This document shows positions 17,572 through 26,834 of a stretch of 46,267 nucleotides of DNA, in pieces (position 1 is the stretch's first letter; every line of letters begins with the position of its first letter). Origin of the DNA: Gelidibacter sp. (GTDB taxonomy: Bacteria > Bacteroidota > Bacteroidia > Flavobacteriales > Flavobacteriaceae). A model generated the notes under the pieces. That model saw only the letters and a list, made by a program, of their open reading frames with translations, ran no database searches and had not been told where the DNA came from. The stretch covers positions 1-46,267 of the forward strand of contig JAAFHC010000006.1 of the NCBI GenBank assembly GCA_010906935.1, read 5' to 3'. A program made the position numbers and the translations under genes.

Positions 17572-19065
17572 ATGAGAAAATTGAAATTTCCTAGCGCACA
17601 AACCATATTGCTGGTTATTGCCGCACTTGTTGCCATTTTAACCTGGGTTGTTCCTTCAGGAAAATATGACACCTTGGCTTTCAATGGCACCGACAATACT
17701 TTTATAAGGAAAAGCTTGGGGGAATCTTTCATTATTCCAGCCGAACAAGCCACTTTAGATCAACTTAACATCAAAATTCCTTTAAAAAAATTTACGGATG
17801 GCGCCATTACAAAACCCATTAGCATTCCAAATACCTACAAAAAAACAGCCTCAAATTCACAAGGTTTTTTTGAATTTGTACAGTCGCCGATAAAGGGAAT
17901 TATTGCGGCTTCAGACATCATATTTTTAGTGTTGATTATAGGTGGATTGATTGGCATTATGAATATGACAGGCGCTTTCGACGCCGGAATTTTTTGGTTG
18001 GTGAACAAATTAAAGGGCAAAGAATATATCTTAATTATACTTACAACTACTTTAGTGGCATTGGGTGGCACCACTTTTGGTTTTGCTGAAGAAACTTTGG
18101 CCTTCTTCCCTATTCTAATTCCGGTATTTATCGCGGCAAAATATGACGCCATGGTTGGTTTGGCCTGTATTTTTTTGGGTTCTTCCGTTGGTACGATGTG
18201 CTCAACCACAAATCCATTTTCAACCATCATTGCCTCTGATGCAGCCGGAATCAACTGGACAACCGGACTTTATGGAAGAATTTTGATGTTTAGCATTTGT
18301 GTAGCCATCAGTATTTTATATATTTTGCGTTATGCTAAAAAGATTAAAAATGACCCAACCAAATCCTTAATTTTCGATCAAACAGAAGCTATGGAAGCTC
18401 ATTTTGGCCATCTTTCCAAAGGGGAGATTGTTCCCTTAACTAACAAGCTTAAACTCATTTTGTTTTTATTTGCATCTTGTTTCATCATTATGATTATTGG
18501 CGTTGCGTTGCTCGACTGGTGGTTTATAGAAATGACTTCTGTATTTTTAGTTGGCGCTATTGCCATAGGTTTTATTGCCAAAATAAACGAGTCCGATTTT
18601 GTGAATGCGTTTTCAAAAGGTGCAGGCGAATTGTTGGGCGTTGCTTTTATTATTGGAATAGCCCGAGGCGTTTCCATATTGATGGACGACGGACTTATTA
18701 GTGACACCGTCCTTTATAACGCGAGTGCCCTTACAGAAGGCATGAATAAAGGCGTTTTTGTAAACGCACTATTTTTTATTTACAACGGATTGTCCTTTTT
18801 CATTCCTTCATCCTCAGGAATGGCGGTACTTACCATGCCCATTATTTCACCGTTGGCAGATACCGTTGGCATTGGCAGGGAAGTCATTGTAAATGCTTAC
18901 CAATACGGCATGGGTTTGTTTGCAATCATCAACCCAACCGGACTTATTTTAGCCTCGCTTGCCATCGTTAAAATAGGATTTGATAAATGGATAAAATTTG
19001 TAATGCCTTTGGTTATTGTCCTCATTTTGGTTTCTATGATGATGCTGACTGTTTCTGTTTATTAA
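17572..19065 (+). CDS. YfcC-like / C4-dicarboxylate anaerobic carrier family membrane transporter
   Basis: Polytopic protein; ILTWVVPSGKYDT N-terminus, FGFAEETLAFFPILIPVFIAAKYDAMVGLACIFLGSSVGTMCSTTNPF, NGLSFFIPSSSGMAVLTMPIISPLAD. Confidence 0.85.
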   Translation: MRKLKFPSAQTILLVIAALVAILTWVVPSGKYDTLAFNGTDNTFIRKSLGESFIIPAEQATLDQLNIKIPLKKFTDGAITKPISIPNTYKKTASNSQGFFEFVQSPIKGIIAASDIIFLVLIIGGLIGIMNMTGAFDAGIFWLVNKLKGKEYILIILTTTLVALGGTTFGFAEETLAFFPILIPVFIAAKYDAMVGLACIFLGSSVGTMCSTTNPFSTIIASDAAGINWTTGLYGRILMFSICVAISILYILRYAKKIKNDPTKSLIFDQTEAMEAHFGHLSKGEIVPLTNKLKLILFLFASCFIIMIIGVALLDWWFIEMTSVFLVGAIAIGFIAKINESDFVNAFSKGAGELLGVAFIIGIARGVSILMDDGLISDTVLYNASALTEGMNKGVFVNALFFIYNGLSFFIPSSSGMAVLTMPIISPLADTVGIGREVIVNAYQYGMGLFAIINPTGLILASLAIVKIGFDKWIKFVMPLVIVLILVSMMMLTVSVY

Positions 19066-19120
19066 TCGTTAAAAGTCGAAGTGAAACTAAAAAATAATAT
19101 TGTAACGTAATTTAAAAACA

Positions 19121-19489
19121 ATGAAAGGCATTTTAACCATTGTGTTATTGATATTGTCAAATACATTTATAACACTTACCTAGTATGGGCACCTTAAATT
19201 TTCTGAATGGAAGTGGTTTAACGAATTAGGACTTATTTCTATTGTTCTTACTAGTTGGGGAATTGCATTGTTTGAATATTTTTTTCAGGTGCCAGCAAAC
19301 AGGATTGTGTTTAAAGGGAACGGCGGACCATTTACTTTACTGCAATTAAAATTGATTCAGGAAGTAATTACCCTTGCAGTATTTGCCGCTTTTTCACTCA
19401 TTGCTTTCAAAAATGAGACTTTTAGATTGAACCACCTTATCGCATTTGTTTTTCTGATTCTTACCCTTTATTTTACGTTTAAAAAATAA
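19121..19489 (+). pseudogene. DUF486-type (DMT-like) small membrane protein with in-frame TAG at 19181-19183
   Basis: ATG at 19121 reads MKGILTIVLLILSNTFITLT*YGHLKFSEWKWFNELGLISIVLTSWGIALFEYFFQVPANRI...YFTFKK*; the frame is continuous apart from one TAG where Trp is expected. Confidence 0.85.
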
Positions 19490-19639
19490 GTCATCCGCTT
19501 TTTTCAACATTTCTTTAAAGCCAAGTAAGTCACATTGAGTTCTTCCATTTTTTCGTATTTTTGGATGATTAAAAAAGTAAGGATTTGGGGTTTTAAACTT
19601 TAATATGCTAAAAATCCTTTGTTCTTAACGATCAATAAA

Positions 19640-20410
19640 ATGATGAATAGATTATTTTTAGGACTCATAGTCACTTTTATTTTTGCAGGCTGTAATATTC
19701 AGGCACAAAAAGTTTCTGTTGCGGCAGCATCCGATTTAAAATTCGCTTTGGATTCCATCATCTCGGTTTATCAAAAACAACATCCAATAGAAGAAATTCA
19801 AGTAACTTATGGTTCCTCAGGAAAGTTTTTTGAGCAAATACAATATGATGCGCCATTTGATATTTATTTTTCTGCAGATGTCAACTATCCAAAAAAATTA
19901 AAAGAGCAAGGATTAACCATTTCTGAGGTGAAAACTTATGGCATTGGCAGCATTGTCATTTGGAGCAAAAAAATCGATCCAAACAAGGAAAAAATGAATT
20001 GTCTGCTCGATTCTAAGCTGAATAAAATAGCCATTGCAAACCCTGAGCATGCGCCGTATGGAGAAAAAGCCAAAGAAAGTATGCTTCATTATAAAATTTA
20101 CGATAAAGTAAAAAGCAAATTGGTGTATGGGGAAAATATTTCACAAACCGCACAGTTTGTCCAACTTGGGGCCGCCGATATAGGCATTGTAGCGTTGTCT
20201 TTGGCATTGTCACCAACTATGAAGAAAGCGGGTGGAAAATATTATGTAATCCCTCAAAAATCGCACAAACCACTGGAACAAGGTTATGTGATTTTGAAAC
20301 ACGCCAAAAACAACCAAAATGCTTTAAAATTCTACGATTTTATAGCAACACCAGAAGCGATAGCGATTTTAACACATTTCGGATTTACCCAAAAAACAAC
20401 CACCATTTAA
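19640..20410 (+). CDS. modA: Molybdate ABC transporter substrate-binding protein ModA
   Basis: VSVAAASDLKFALDSII...VTYGSSGKFFEQIQYDAPFDIYFSADVNYPKKL; first gene of the cluster. Confidence 0.94.
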   Translation: MMNRLFLGLIVTFIFAGCNIQAQKVSVAAASDLKFALDSIISVYQKQHPIEEIQVTYGSSGKFFEQIQYDAPFDIYFSADVNYPKKLKEQGLTISEVKTYGIGSIVIWSKKIDPNKEKMNCLLDSKLNKIAIANPEHAPYGEKAKESMLHYKIYDKVKSKLVYGENISQTAQFVQLGAADIGIVALSLALSPTMKKAGGKYYVIPQKSHKPLEQGYVILKHAKNNQNALKFYDFIATPEAIAILTHFGFTQKTTTI

Positions 20411-20814
20411 TGAATATTCTCTCAGGAAATATCACAAGCATTCAGGGAAGCGAATCGCTTTCATTGGTTAAAATTGCCGTTGGCAACACCATTTTTACCG
20501 CCATTATTATTGACACACCAGAATCTGAAGCTTATTTTAAAATCGGAAATACCGTTAATGTGTATTTTAAGGAAACAGAAGTGATCATAGCAAAAAATGA
20601 ACCGCTGAACATCAGCATTCAGAATAAAATTCTTTGTAAAATTGAATCTATGAGAAATGGAGAAATTTTAAGTGAATTGCATTTGAGTTTTGGGGAAATA
20701 ACTATTAATTCCATTATAACAACCAATGCAGTAAAAACATTAAATTTGAAAAATGGAGATGCTGTTTTAGCCTTAATAAAAACAAACGAAGTAAGTTTAT
20801 CGCCCAATGATTGA
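20410..20814 (+). CDS. TOBE-domain molybdopterin/molybdate-binding protein (Mop-like)
   Basis: NILSGNITSIQGSESLSLVKIAVGNTIFTAII...LKNGDAVLALIKTNEVSLS; overlaps modA stop and modB start. Confidence 0.87.
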   Translation: MNILSGNITSIQGSESLSLVKIAVGNTIFTAIIIDTPESEAYFKIGNTVNVYFKETEVIIAKNEPLNISIQNKILCKIESMRNGEILSELHLSFGEITINSIITTNAVKTLNLKNGDAVLALIKTNEVSLSPND

Positions 20815-21490
20815 TCTAGCGCCTTTATGGTTGACCGCAAAACTGGCCTTAATAACCACCATTATTTTGCTTGTGGTTTCAGTGCCGCTTTCTTATTGGC
20901 TGGCGTACACCAAATTTAAATTAAAATCGGTTGTGGAAGCTGTTGTAAGTCTGCCGTTGGTATTGCCGCCATCTGTTTTAGGATTTTATTTGCTGGTCGC
21001 TTTTAGTCCGCAAAATGCCTTTGGAGAATTTTTGAATCAGTATTTTGACATTCAGTTGGTTTTTACCTTTGAAGGATTAATTATTGCTTCGGTATTTTAC
21101 AGTTTGCCTTTTATGGTGCATCCCATTCAGGCCGGATTAAAAAATTTGCCTGTTTCACTTAAAGAAGCCTCATTTACCCTGGGGAAATCGAAATTTACAA
21201 CGCTTGTCAAAATTTTGCTTCCAAATATAAAAACCTCCATTTTAACAGGAATTGTGCTTACTTTTGCCCACACTGTTGGTGAGTTTGGCGTTGTATTAAT
21301 GATTGGCGGAAGCATTCCAGAAGAAACCAAGGTGGCTTCCATCGCTGTTTATGATGAAGTGCAAGCGATGAATTATGATGCCGCAAATCTGTATGCCGGA
21401 ATCCTTTTTGTTTTCACCTTTTCGGTCCTTTTGGGTGTTTACCTCATTAACAACTCCTTCAGCAAAGCAAATCCGCTAAACAATGATTAA
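20807..21490 (+). CDS. modB: Molybdate ABC transporter permease ModB
   Basis: LPLVLPPSVLGFYLLVAFSPQNAFGEFL; EFGVVLMIGGSIPEETKVASIAVYDEVQ. Confidence 0.95.
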   Translation: MIDLAPLWLTAKLALITTIILLVVSVPLSYWLAYTKFKLKSVVEAVVSLPLVLPPSVLGFYLLVAFSPQNAFGEFLNQYFDIQLVFTFEGLIIASVFYSLPFMVHPIQAGLKNLPVSLKEASFTLGKSKFTTLVKILLPNIKTSILTGIVLTFAHTVGEFGVVLMIGGSIPEETKVASIAVYDEVQAMNYDAANLYAGILFVFTFSVLLGVYLINNSFSKANPLNND

Positions 21491-22358
21491 ATTTTACGCC
21501 CATAAAACATTGCAAACAGCCGATGGAAAACTTCCTTTGGACGTGTCATTTTCTATTGAAAAAGGACAATTTATCACGATTTATGGAAATTCAGGTGCCG
21601 GAAAAACAACCATTCTCAGAATTTTAGCCGGACTTACAGATGCTGAGAAATCGTTGATTGAAGTCGGCGGAGAATGTTGGAACAATACCGAGAAAAAAAT
21701 TGTTTTGCCCATTCAAAAACGTTCGGTCGGATTTGTGTTTCAAGATTATGCGTTATTTCCTAATCTAACCGTTCGGGAAAATTTGGCCTTTGCCCTTCAA
21801 AAAGGAAATGATAAAAATATTGTAAATGAATTGCTGGAATTAATGGAATTGCAATCTTTGCAAAACAGCAAACCCCAAAATTTATCGGGCGGTCAAAAAC
21901 AGCGTGTCGCTTTGGCAAGAGCCATTGCGCGGAAACCAAAAATATTGTTGCTTGACGAACCACTTTCTGCACTTGACGACGAAATGCGTTTTAAATTGCA
22001 GGATTTTATTTTGAAAGCGCACCAACACTACAAACTTACCACCATTTTGGTAAGCCATCATTTACCAGAAATTTTTAAACTTTCCGACCACGTAATTTTG
22101 CTTGATAAAGGAAAAATCATCAAAGAAGGAACGCCATCTTTTGTTTTTTCTGAAGATAAAATAAGCAGTAAATTTAAACTTACTGGAGAAATTATAGCCA
22201 TTGAAAAAAGTGATGTGGTGTACATTATCAGTGTGCTTTCCGGATCAAACATCATCAAAGTAATTGCCACAGAAGGTGAAATAAACACCTTAAAAGTTGG
22301 GACAAAAGTGATGGTTGCTTCAAAAGCCTTCAACCCAATGATTCAGAAAATTTGTTGA
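21483..22358 (+). CDS. modC: Molybdate ABC transporter ATP-binding protein ModC
   Basis: Walker A GNSGAGKTT, LSGGQKQRVALARAIARKPKILLLDEPLSALDD; overlaps modB. Confidence 0.92.
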   Translation: MIKFYAHKTLQTADGKLPLDVSFSIEKGQFITIYGNSGAGKTTILRILAGLTDAEKSLIEVGGECWNNTEKKIVLPIQKRSVGFVFQDYALFPNLTVRENLAFALQKGNDKNIVNELLELMELQSLQNSKPQNLSGGQKQRVALARAIARKPKILLLDEPLSALDDEMRFKLQDFILKAHQHYKLTTILVSHHLPEIFKLSDHVILLDKGKIIKEGTPSFVFSEDKISSKFKLTGEIIAIEKSDVVYIISVLSGSNIIKVIATEGEINTLKVGTKVMVASKAFNPMIQKIC

Positions 22359-22489
22359 AAAATTTAATGTAACTTCAACAACCTTTATATACATATTTCG
22401 TGGATAAAAAGGAACTTCATAAGAATTTTTAGTGATTTTCAACATTCAATATATTTATCAGAATTAAATTTTATATTTGAAGAAAAAAA

Positions 22490-23566
22490 ATGACATTACT
22501 TTTAGTCTACTTATTTCTTGCATTAACCATCTCTTTTCTGTGTTCAATTATGGAATCGGTATTGCTTTCTACACCAGTTTCATTCTTAATTGTGAAAGAA
22601 GGAAAAGGCAATGCATGGGCAAAAGTATTTATTGACTTAAAAAGCAACATTGACAAACCTTTATCTGCAATTTTAACGCTTAACACTGTTGCGCATACCG
22701 TTGGCGCAGCAGGTGTTGGTGCACAAGCAGTCAAAATATTTGGAGAATCATCCTTCGGAATTGTTTCAGCCATTTTAACCATCTTAATACTGGTGCTTAC
22801 AGAAATTATTCCCAAAACTATAGGGGCGAATTATTGGAGAGGTTTGGCCAAGGTTTCATCAAAATTAATAAGAATTATGATTATTGTTACCTACCCTTTG
22901 GTTATTATGTCGGCCTATATTACAAGAGCTATTTCAGGAAATGAAAATGAGCAATCTACCAGCAGGGAAGAAATATCGGCCTTGGCGAGTATTGGTGCTG
23001 ACGAAGGTATTTTTTCAGAAAAAGAGCATAAGATTATTCAAAATTTACTTCGACTTAAGAATGTAAAAGTTACTGAAATTATGACGCCAAGAGTGGTGGT
23101 TGCTGTTGCCGATGAAAATTTAACATTAAATGATTTTTTAAGAAATAAAGATTACCTGAAATACTCACGGATTCCCATATATTCAGAAAGTACAGAAAAC
23201 ATAACAGGTTATGTGTTCAGACAATCGGTTTTTGAAAAACTTGCCGAGGGACAACTTGATTTAAAACTGAAGGATATTAAACGCGAAATTGTATTTGTAC
23301 AAGATTCGAAAGTGCTATTTAGCACTTGGGAAATTCTATTGGAGAAAAAGGAACATATTGCCGTAATTATTGATGAATATGGCGGTATGGATGGTATTGT
23401 AACCCTTGAAGATATTATTGAAACATTGCTTGGACTTGAAATAACTGACGAAAAAGATACCGTGACCAACATGCAAACATATGCACGTGATCGTTGGAAA
23501 ACCAGACAAGCAAAATACAACCTAATAGATAAGTTAAATCTCGAAAATAAAGAGGACAGCATATAA
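22490..23566 (+). CDS. CNNM/CorC (hemolysin C-like) family transporter with DUF21 and CBS domains
   Basis: LTEIIPKTIGANYWRGLAKVSS; VTEIMTPRVVVAVADENLTL; IAVIIDEYGGMDGIVTLEDIIETLLGLEI. Confidence 0.92.
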   Translation: MTLLLVYLFLALTISFLCSIMESVLLSTPVSFLIVKEGKGNAWAKVFIDLKSNIDKPLSAILTLNTVAHTVGAAGVGAQAVKIFGESSFGIVSAILTILILVLTEIIPKTIGANYWRGLAKVSSKLIRIMIIVTYPLVIMSAYITRAISGNENEQSTSREEISALASIGADEGIFSEKEHKIIQNLLRLKNVKVTEIMTPRVVVAVADENLTLNDFLRNKDYLKYSRIPIYSESTENITGYVFRQSVFEKLAEGQLDLKLKDIKREIVFVQDSKVLFSTWEILLEKKEHIAVIIDEYGGMDGIVTLEDIIETLLGLEITDEKDTVTNMQTYARDRWKTRQAKYNLIDKLNLENKEDSI

Positions 23567-23636
23567 AGCATCAATCGCTTTTCTTAAAAAATTTTGTCAA
23601 GTGGAAGTGAAAGATATCAAACAAAAAATAAGCATA

Positions 23637-23664
23637 AAAAAACCTGCCAATTGGCAGGTTTTTT
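23637..23664. terminator. Bidirectional rho-independent terminator
   Basis: 28-bp perfect palindrome AAAAAACCTGCCAATTGGCAGGTTTTTT between convergent genes. Confidence 0.95.
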
Positions 23665-23693
23665 GTTTTATCATTTAATCAATCTTTTAAGAA

Positions 23694-26105
23694 TCACTCT
23701 TGGGTTGTTGTATTAACTTCAACTTTAACATCCTTAAGATTTTGAATTTCAGCTTTTACTTCAGCTTCAGTTCCTTCAAAAACTTTTTCGTCAGTTGTAA
23801 CAGTTCCATTATCCGTTGTTGTTGTGGTTACTGTCGCTTTAACAGTTCCATCTTCATTTGTGTTCATCATCACTTGTACTTCTTTGGAAATTTCATGAGA
23901 AACCATTTCGGTTGGTGCATTTTCTCTTGCATATTCTGCAACCTCATCGGCAGAAAGCGCAATACTTGGCGCAATTACCAAAGCTACAACCGACATTAAT
24001 TTTAATAAAATATTCAATGATGGTCCTGAAGTATCTTTAAATGGATCACCAACGGTATCACCAACTACTGATGCTTTATGAGTATCGGTTCCCTTTAATC
24101 CTTTTTCTTCAATAGTTTTTTTCGCATTATCCCAAGCGCCACCGGCATTAGATTGGAAAATTGCCATTAAAACTCCACTAACGGTAACACCAGCCAATAA
24201 ACCTCCCAACATTTCAGGTCCACCAATACCAAACAATTTCTCCCCATAACCAACAATTACAGGTACTGCAATTGCCATTAAACCAGGCAATACCATTTCT
24301 CTTAATGATGCTTTTGTGGATATTTCAACACATTTTGCATAATCTGCAACACCATCTGCTTCATCAAATATTTTTCTGTCTTCCTCTGATGCTTTTGACA
24401 TATCAGAATCGTATTTTTTCATCACCACAAGTGCGGCTTTTAACTGAGGAATGTCTCTAAACTGACGACGAACCTCTTCAATCATTGCCATTGCAGCACG
24501 TCCAACAGCATTCATTGCCAAGGCTGAAAAAACAAATGGTAACATACCACCAATAAAAAGTCCTGCCATAATTTTAGGCTGAGAAACATCAATAGACGTT
24601 AAATTTGCAGTTTGCATAAAAGCGGCAAACAAAGCCAAAGCCGTTAATGCGGCAGAAGCGATGGCAAATCCTTTTCCAATAGCTGCGGTTGTATTTCCAA
24701 CGGCATCTAGTTTATCTGTGCGTTCACGCACTTCTTTTGGCAATTCAGCCATTTCAGCAATACCGCCTGCATTGTCAGAAATTGGACCGTAAGCATCAAC
24801 TGCCAACTGAATTCCTGTATTTGCCAACATACCAACGGCTGCAATAGCAATACCATATAAACCGGCATAATGATGTGATACTAAAATTGCTGCTGCAATT
24901 AACAAAATTGGAATGGCTGTTGACATCATTCCAACGCCCAAACCTGCAATAATATTTGTTGCTGCACCAGTTTCTGATTGTCTAACAATAGACATCACAG
25001 GTTTTTTACCAGTTGCTGTATAATATTCAGTCACTTTTCCTACCAACAAACCAGCCACTAAACCAGCGATTGTAGCAAAAAATACGCCATTTGAAGTATA
25101 TTCAATACCCTTAAACATCCAAGTTTCAGGAAGCATTTGATTGATGATAAAATAAGAAGCAACAACCATTAAGCCTGCCGAACCAAATTCTCCAATATTT
25201 AAAGCCGATTGTGGATCTCCACCATCCTTTACTTTTACGAAAAATGTTCCTATAATTGACATTACAATACCTACCGCCGCTAAAACCAACGGTAAATAAA
25301 TTGCGCCTAAACCATCAAATGAAGCTTGAAAAGCAGGTATGGTCACAAAAGCAGCGCCCAATACCATAGTTCCAATAATAGAACCTACATACGATTCAAA
25401 TAAATCGGCGCCCATACCGGCAACATCTCCAACATTGTCACCAACATTATCTGCAATAGTTGCAGGATTTAAAGGGTGATCTTCCGGAATTCCGGCTTCC
25501 ACTTTACCAACAAGGTCGGCTCCAACATCGGCCGCTTTGGTATAAATACCGCCGCCAACACGTGCAAATAAAGCTATTGATGACGCTCCCAATGAAAATC
25601 CTGAAAGCACATTCAACACTTCAGAAATAGCCCATCCTTGTCCGCTATAAAACATAAATAATGAACTCAATCCTAAAACACCAAGACCAACAACGCCCAA
25701 TCCCATAACTGCTCCACCTGCAAAAGCAACTTCTAACGCTTTTCCTAAAGATGCTCTAGCAGCTTGCGTGGTTCTTACGTTTGCTTTGGTGGCAACTTTC
25801 ATTCCAATAAAACCAGCCAATCCAGAACAAAATGCGCCTACAATAAAGGAAACTGCAACCATACCGTTCGATCCGGCTTCATAAGTTCCTTTAAAATAGA
25901 GTAAAATTGCTACAGCAATAACGAAAATTGAAAGTATTTTATATTCTGCTTTCAAAAATGACATAGCTCCATCGGCAATGTTTTTGGCAATTCTTGCCAT
26001 TTTTTCATTTCCTCCATCCTGTTTTGTAACCCAAGAATTTTTGAAAAACACAAATACAAGTGCCGCAATACCAAAAAGAGGTAAAAATTTTACGATTAAT
26101 TCCAT
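23694..26105 (-). CDS. hppA: Membrane-bound ion-translocating pyrophosphatase (K+-dependent type, likely Na+-pumping) with C-terminal extension
   Basis: [66 protein letters not shown]...[23 protein letters not shown]; plus about 70 aa hydrophilic tail. Confidence 0.95.
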   Translation of the reverse strand: MELIVKFLPLFGIAALVFVFFKNSWVTKQDGGNEKMARIAKNIADGAMSFLKAEYKILSIFVIAVAILLYFKGTYEAGSNGMVAVSFIVGAFCSGLAGFIGMKVATKANVRTTQAARASLGKALEVAFAGGAVMGLGVVGLGVLGLSSLFMFYSGQGWAISEVLNVLSGFSLGASSIALFARVGGGIYTKAADVGADLVGKVEAGIPEDHPLNPATIADNVGDNVGDVAGMGADLFESYVGSIIGTMVLGAAFVTIPAFQASFDGLGAIYLPLVLAAVGIVMSIIGTFFVKVKDGGDPQSALNIGEFGSAGLMVVASYFIINQMLPETWMFKGIEYTSNGVFFATIAGLVAGLLVGKVTEYYTATGKKPVMSIVRQSETGAATNIIAGLGVGMMSTAIPILLIAAAILVSHHYAGLYGIAIAAVGMLANTGIQLAVDAYGPISDNAGGIAEMAELPKEVRERTDKLDAVGNTTAAIGKGFAIASAALTALALFAAFMQTANLTSIDVSQPKIMAGLFIGGMLPFVFSALAMNAVGRAAMAMIEEVRRQFRDIPQLKAALVVMKKYDSDMSKASEEDRKIFDEADGVADYAKCVEISTKASLREMVLPGLMAIAVPVIVGYGEKLFGIGGPEMLGGLLAGVTVSGVLMAIFQSNAGGAWDNAKKTIEEKGLKGTDTHKASVVGDTVGDPFKDTSGPSLNILLKLMSVVALVIAPSIALSADEVAEYARENAPTEMVSHEISKEVQVMMNTNEDGTVKATVTTTTTDNGTVTTDEKVFEGTEAEVKAEIQNLKDVKVEVNTTTQE

Positions 26106-26169
26106 TATTTAAATGTTTGTTATTAGTTAATTTTTTTGTGGAGGCTAAAATAAGTAAATTTAGACAGAT

Positions 26170-26202
26170 AAAAAAAACCATCTCTAATTTTTAAAGATGG
26201 TT
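26170..26202 (-). terminator. Rho-independent terminator downstream of ppa
   Basis: Minus strand: ACCATCTTTAAAAATTAGAGATGGT followed by a T run; stem ACCATCT/AGATGGT. Confidence 0.85.
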
Positions 26203-26228
26203 CAGTTTTAAGGTCTTTATTTTATCAA

Positions 26229-26756
26229 TTAAATGGTAAACGTCCTTTTTTTCTTATGTTCGCTCAAATTATAGCGCTCAATACATTGCGCAACAATTTC
26301 ATAGGCTTCTTTAACATCTCCCCAACCACCAACATCGACTTTCTTTTTTTCCAAATCTTTATAAACTTGAAAGAAGTGTTCAATTTCTTTTACCTGATGC
26401 GGATTCATATCTGAAATATCATTTAACACATTCCAGATTGGATCTGAAATTGGCACACAAATAATTTTTTCATCCGGCCCTTTTTCATCGGTCATATGAA
26501 AAACGCCAATGGGTTTAACTTCCATCACGCACATAGGGAAAGTTGGTTCACCGCCCAACACCAAAACATCCAGTGGATCTTTGTCCAAGGCCAATGTTTC
26601 AGGGATAAATCCGTAATCTCCAGGATACATCATAGAGGAAAACAACATTCTGTCGAATCTAATTTTATGCAACACAAAATCATACTCATACTTGTTTCTG
26701 CTTCCTTTTGGTATTTCAATTAACACGTCGAATGTCTTTTCGGTTTTATTGCTCAT
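26229..26756 (-). CDS. ppa: Soluble inorganic pyrophosphatase
   Basis: IEIPKGSRNKYEYDFVLHKIRFDRMLFSSMMYPGDYGFIPETLALDKDPLDVLVL. Confidence 0.96.
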   Translation of the reverse strand: MSNKTEKTFDVLIEIPKGSRNKYEYDFVLHKIRFDRMLFSSMMYPGDYGFIPETLALDKDPLDVLVLGGEPTFPMCVMEVKPIGVFHMTDEKGPDEKIICVPISDPIWNVLNDISDMNPHQVKEIEHFFQVYKDLEKKKVDVGGWGDVKEAYEIVAQCIERYNLSEHKKKRTFTI

Positions 26757-26786
26757 TTTCTATTAGTTAAATAGTTAAATTTTTTT

Positions 26787-26794
26787 CAAAAATA
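26787..26794 (-). promoter_or_regulatory. Putative -7 element TATTTTTG for ppa
   Basis: Minus strand TATTTTTG about 31 nt upstream of ppa; matches TAnnTTTG. Confidence 0.35.
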
Positions 26795-26834
26795 CAAAAA
26801 TCATATTCCAACAAATATCTATTTGTAGTAAATT

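Noticed and set aside
19181-19183. TAG as a recoded sense codon
   Set aside because: TAG ends dnaE and (in the restored frame) gldA here; a single nonsense mutation or base error is simpler.
19490-19640. Molybdenum-cofactor riboswitch upstream of modA
   Set aside because: No convincing structured GC-containing leader visible in this short AT-rich gap.
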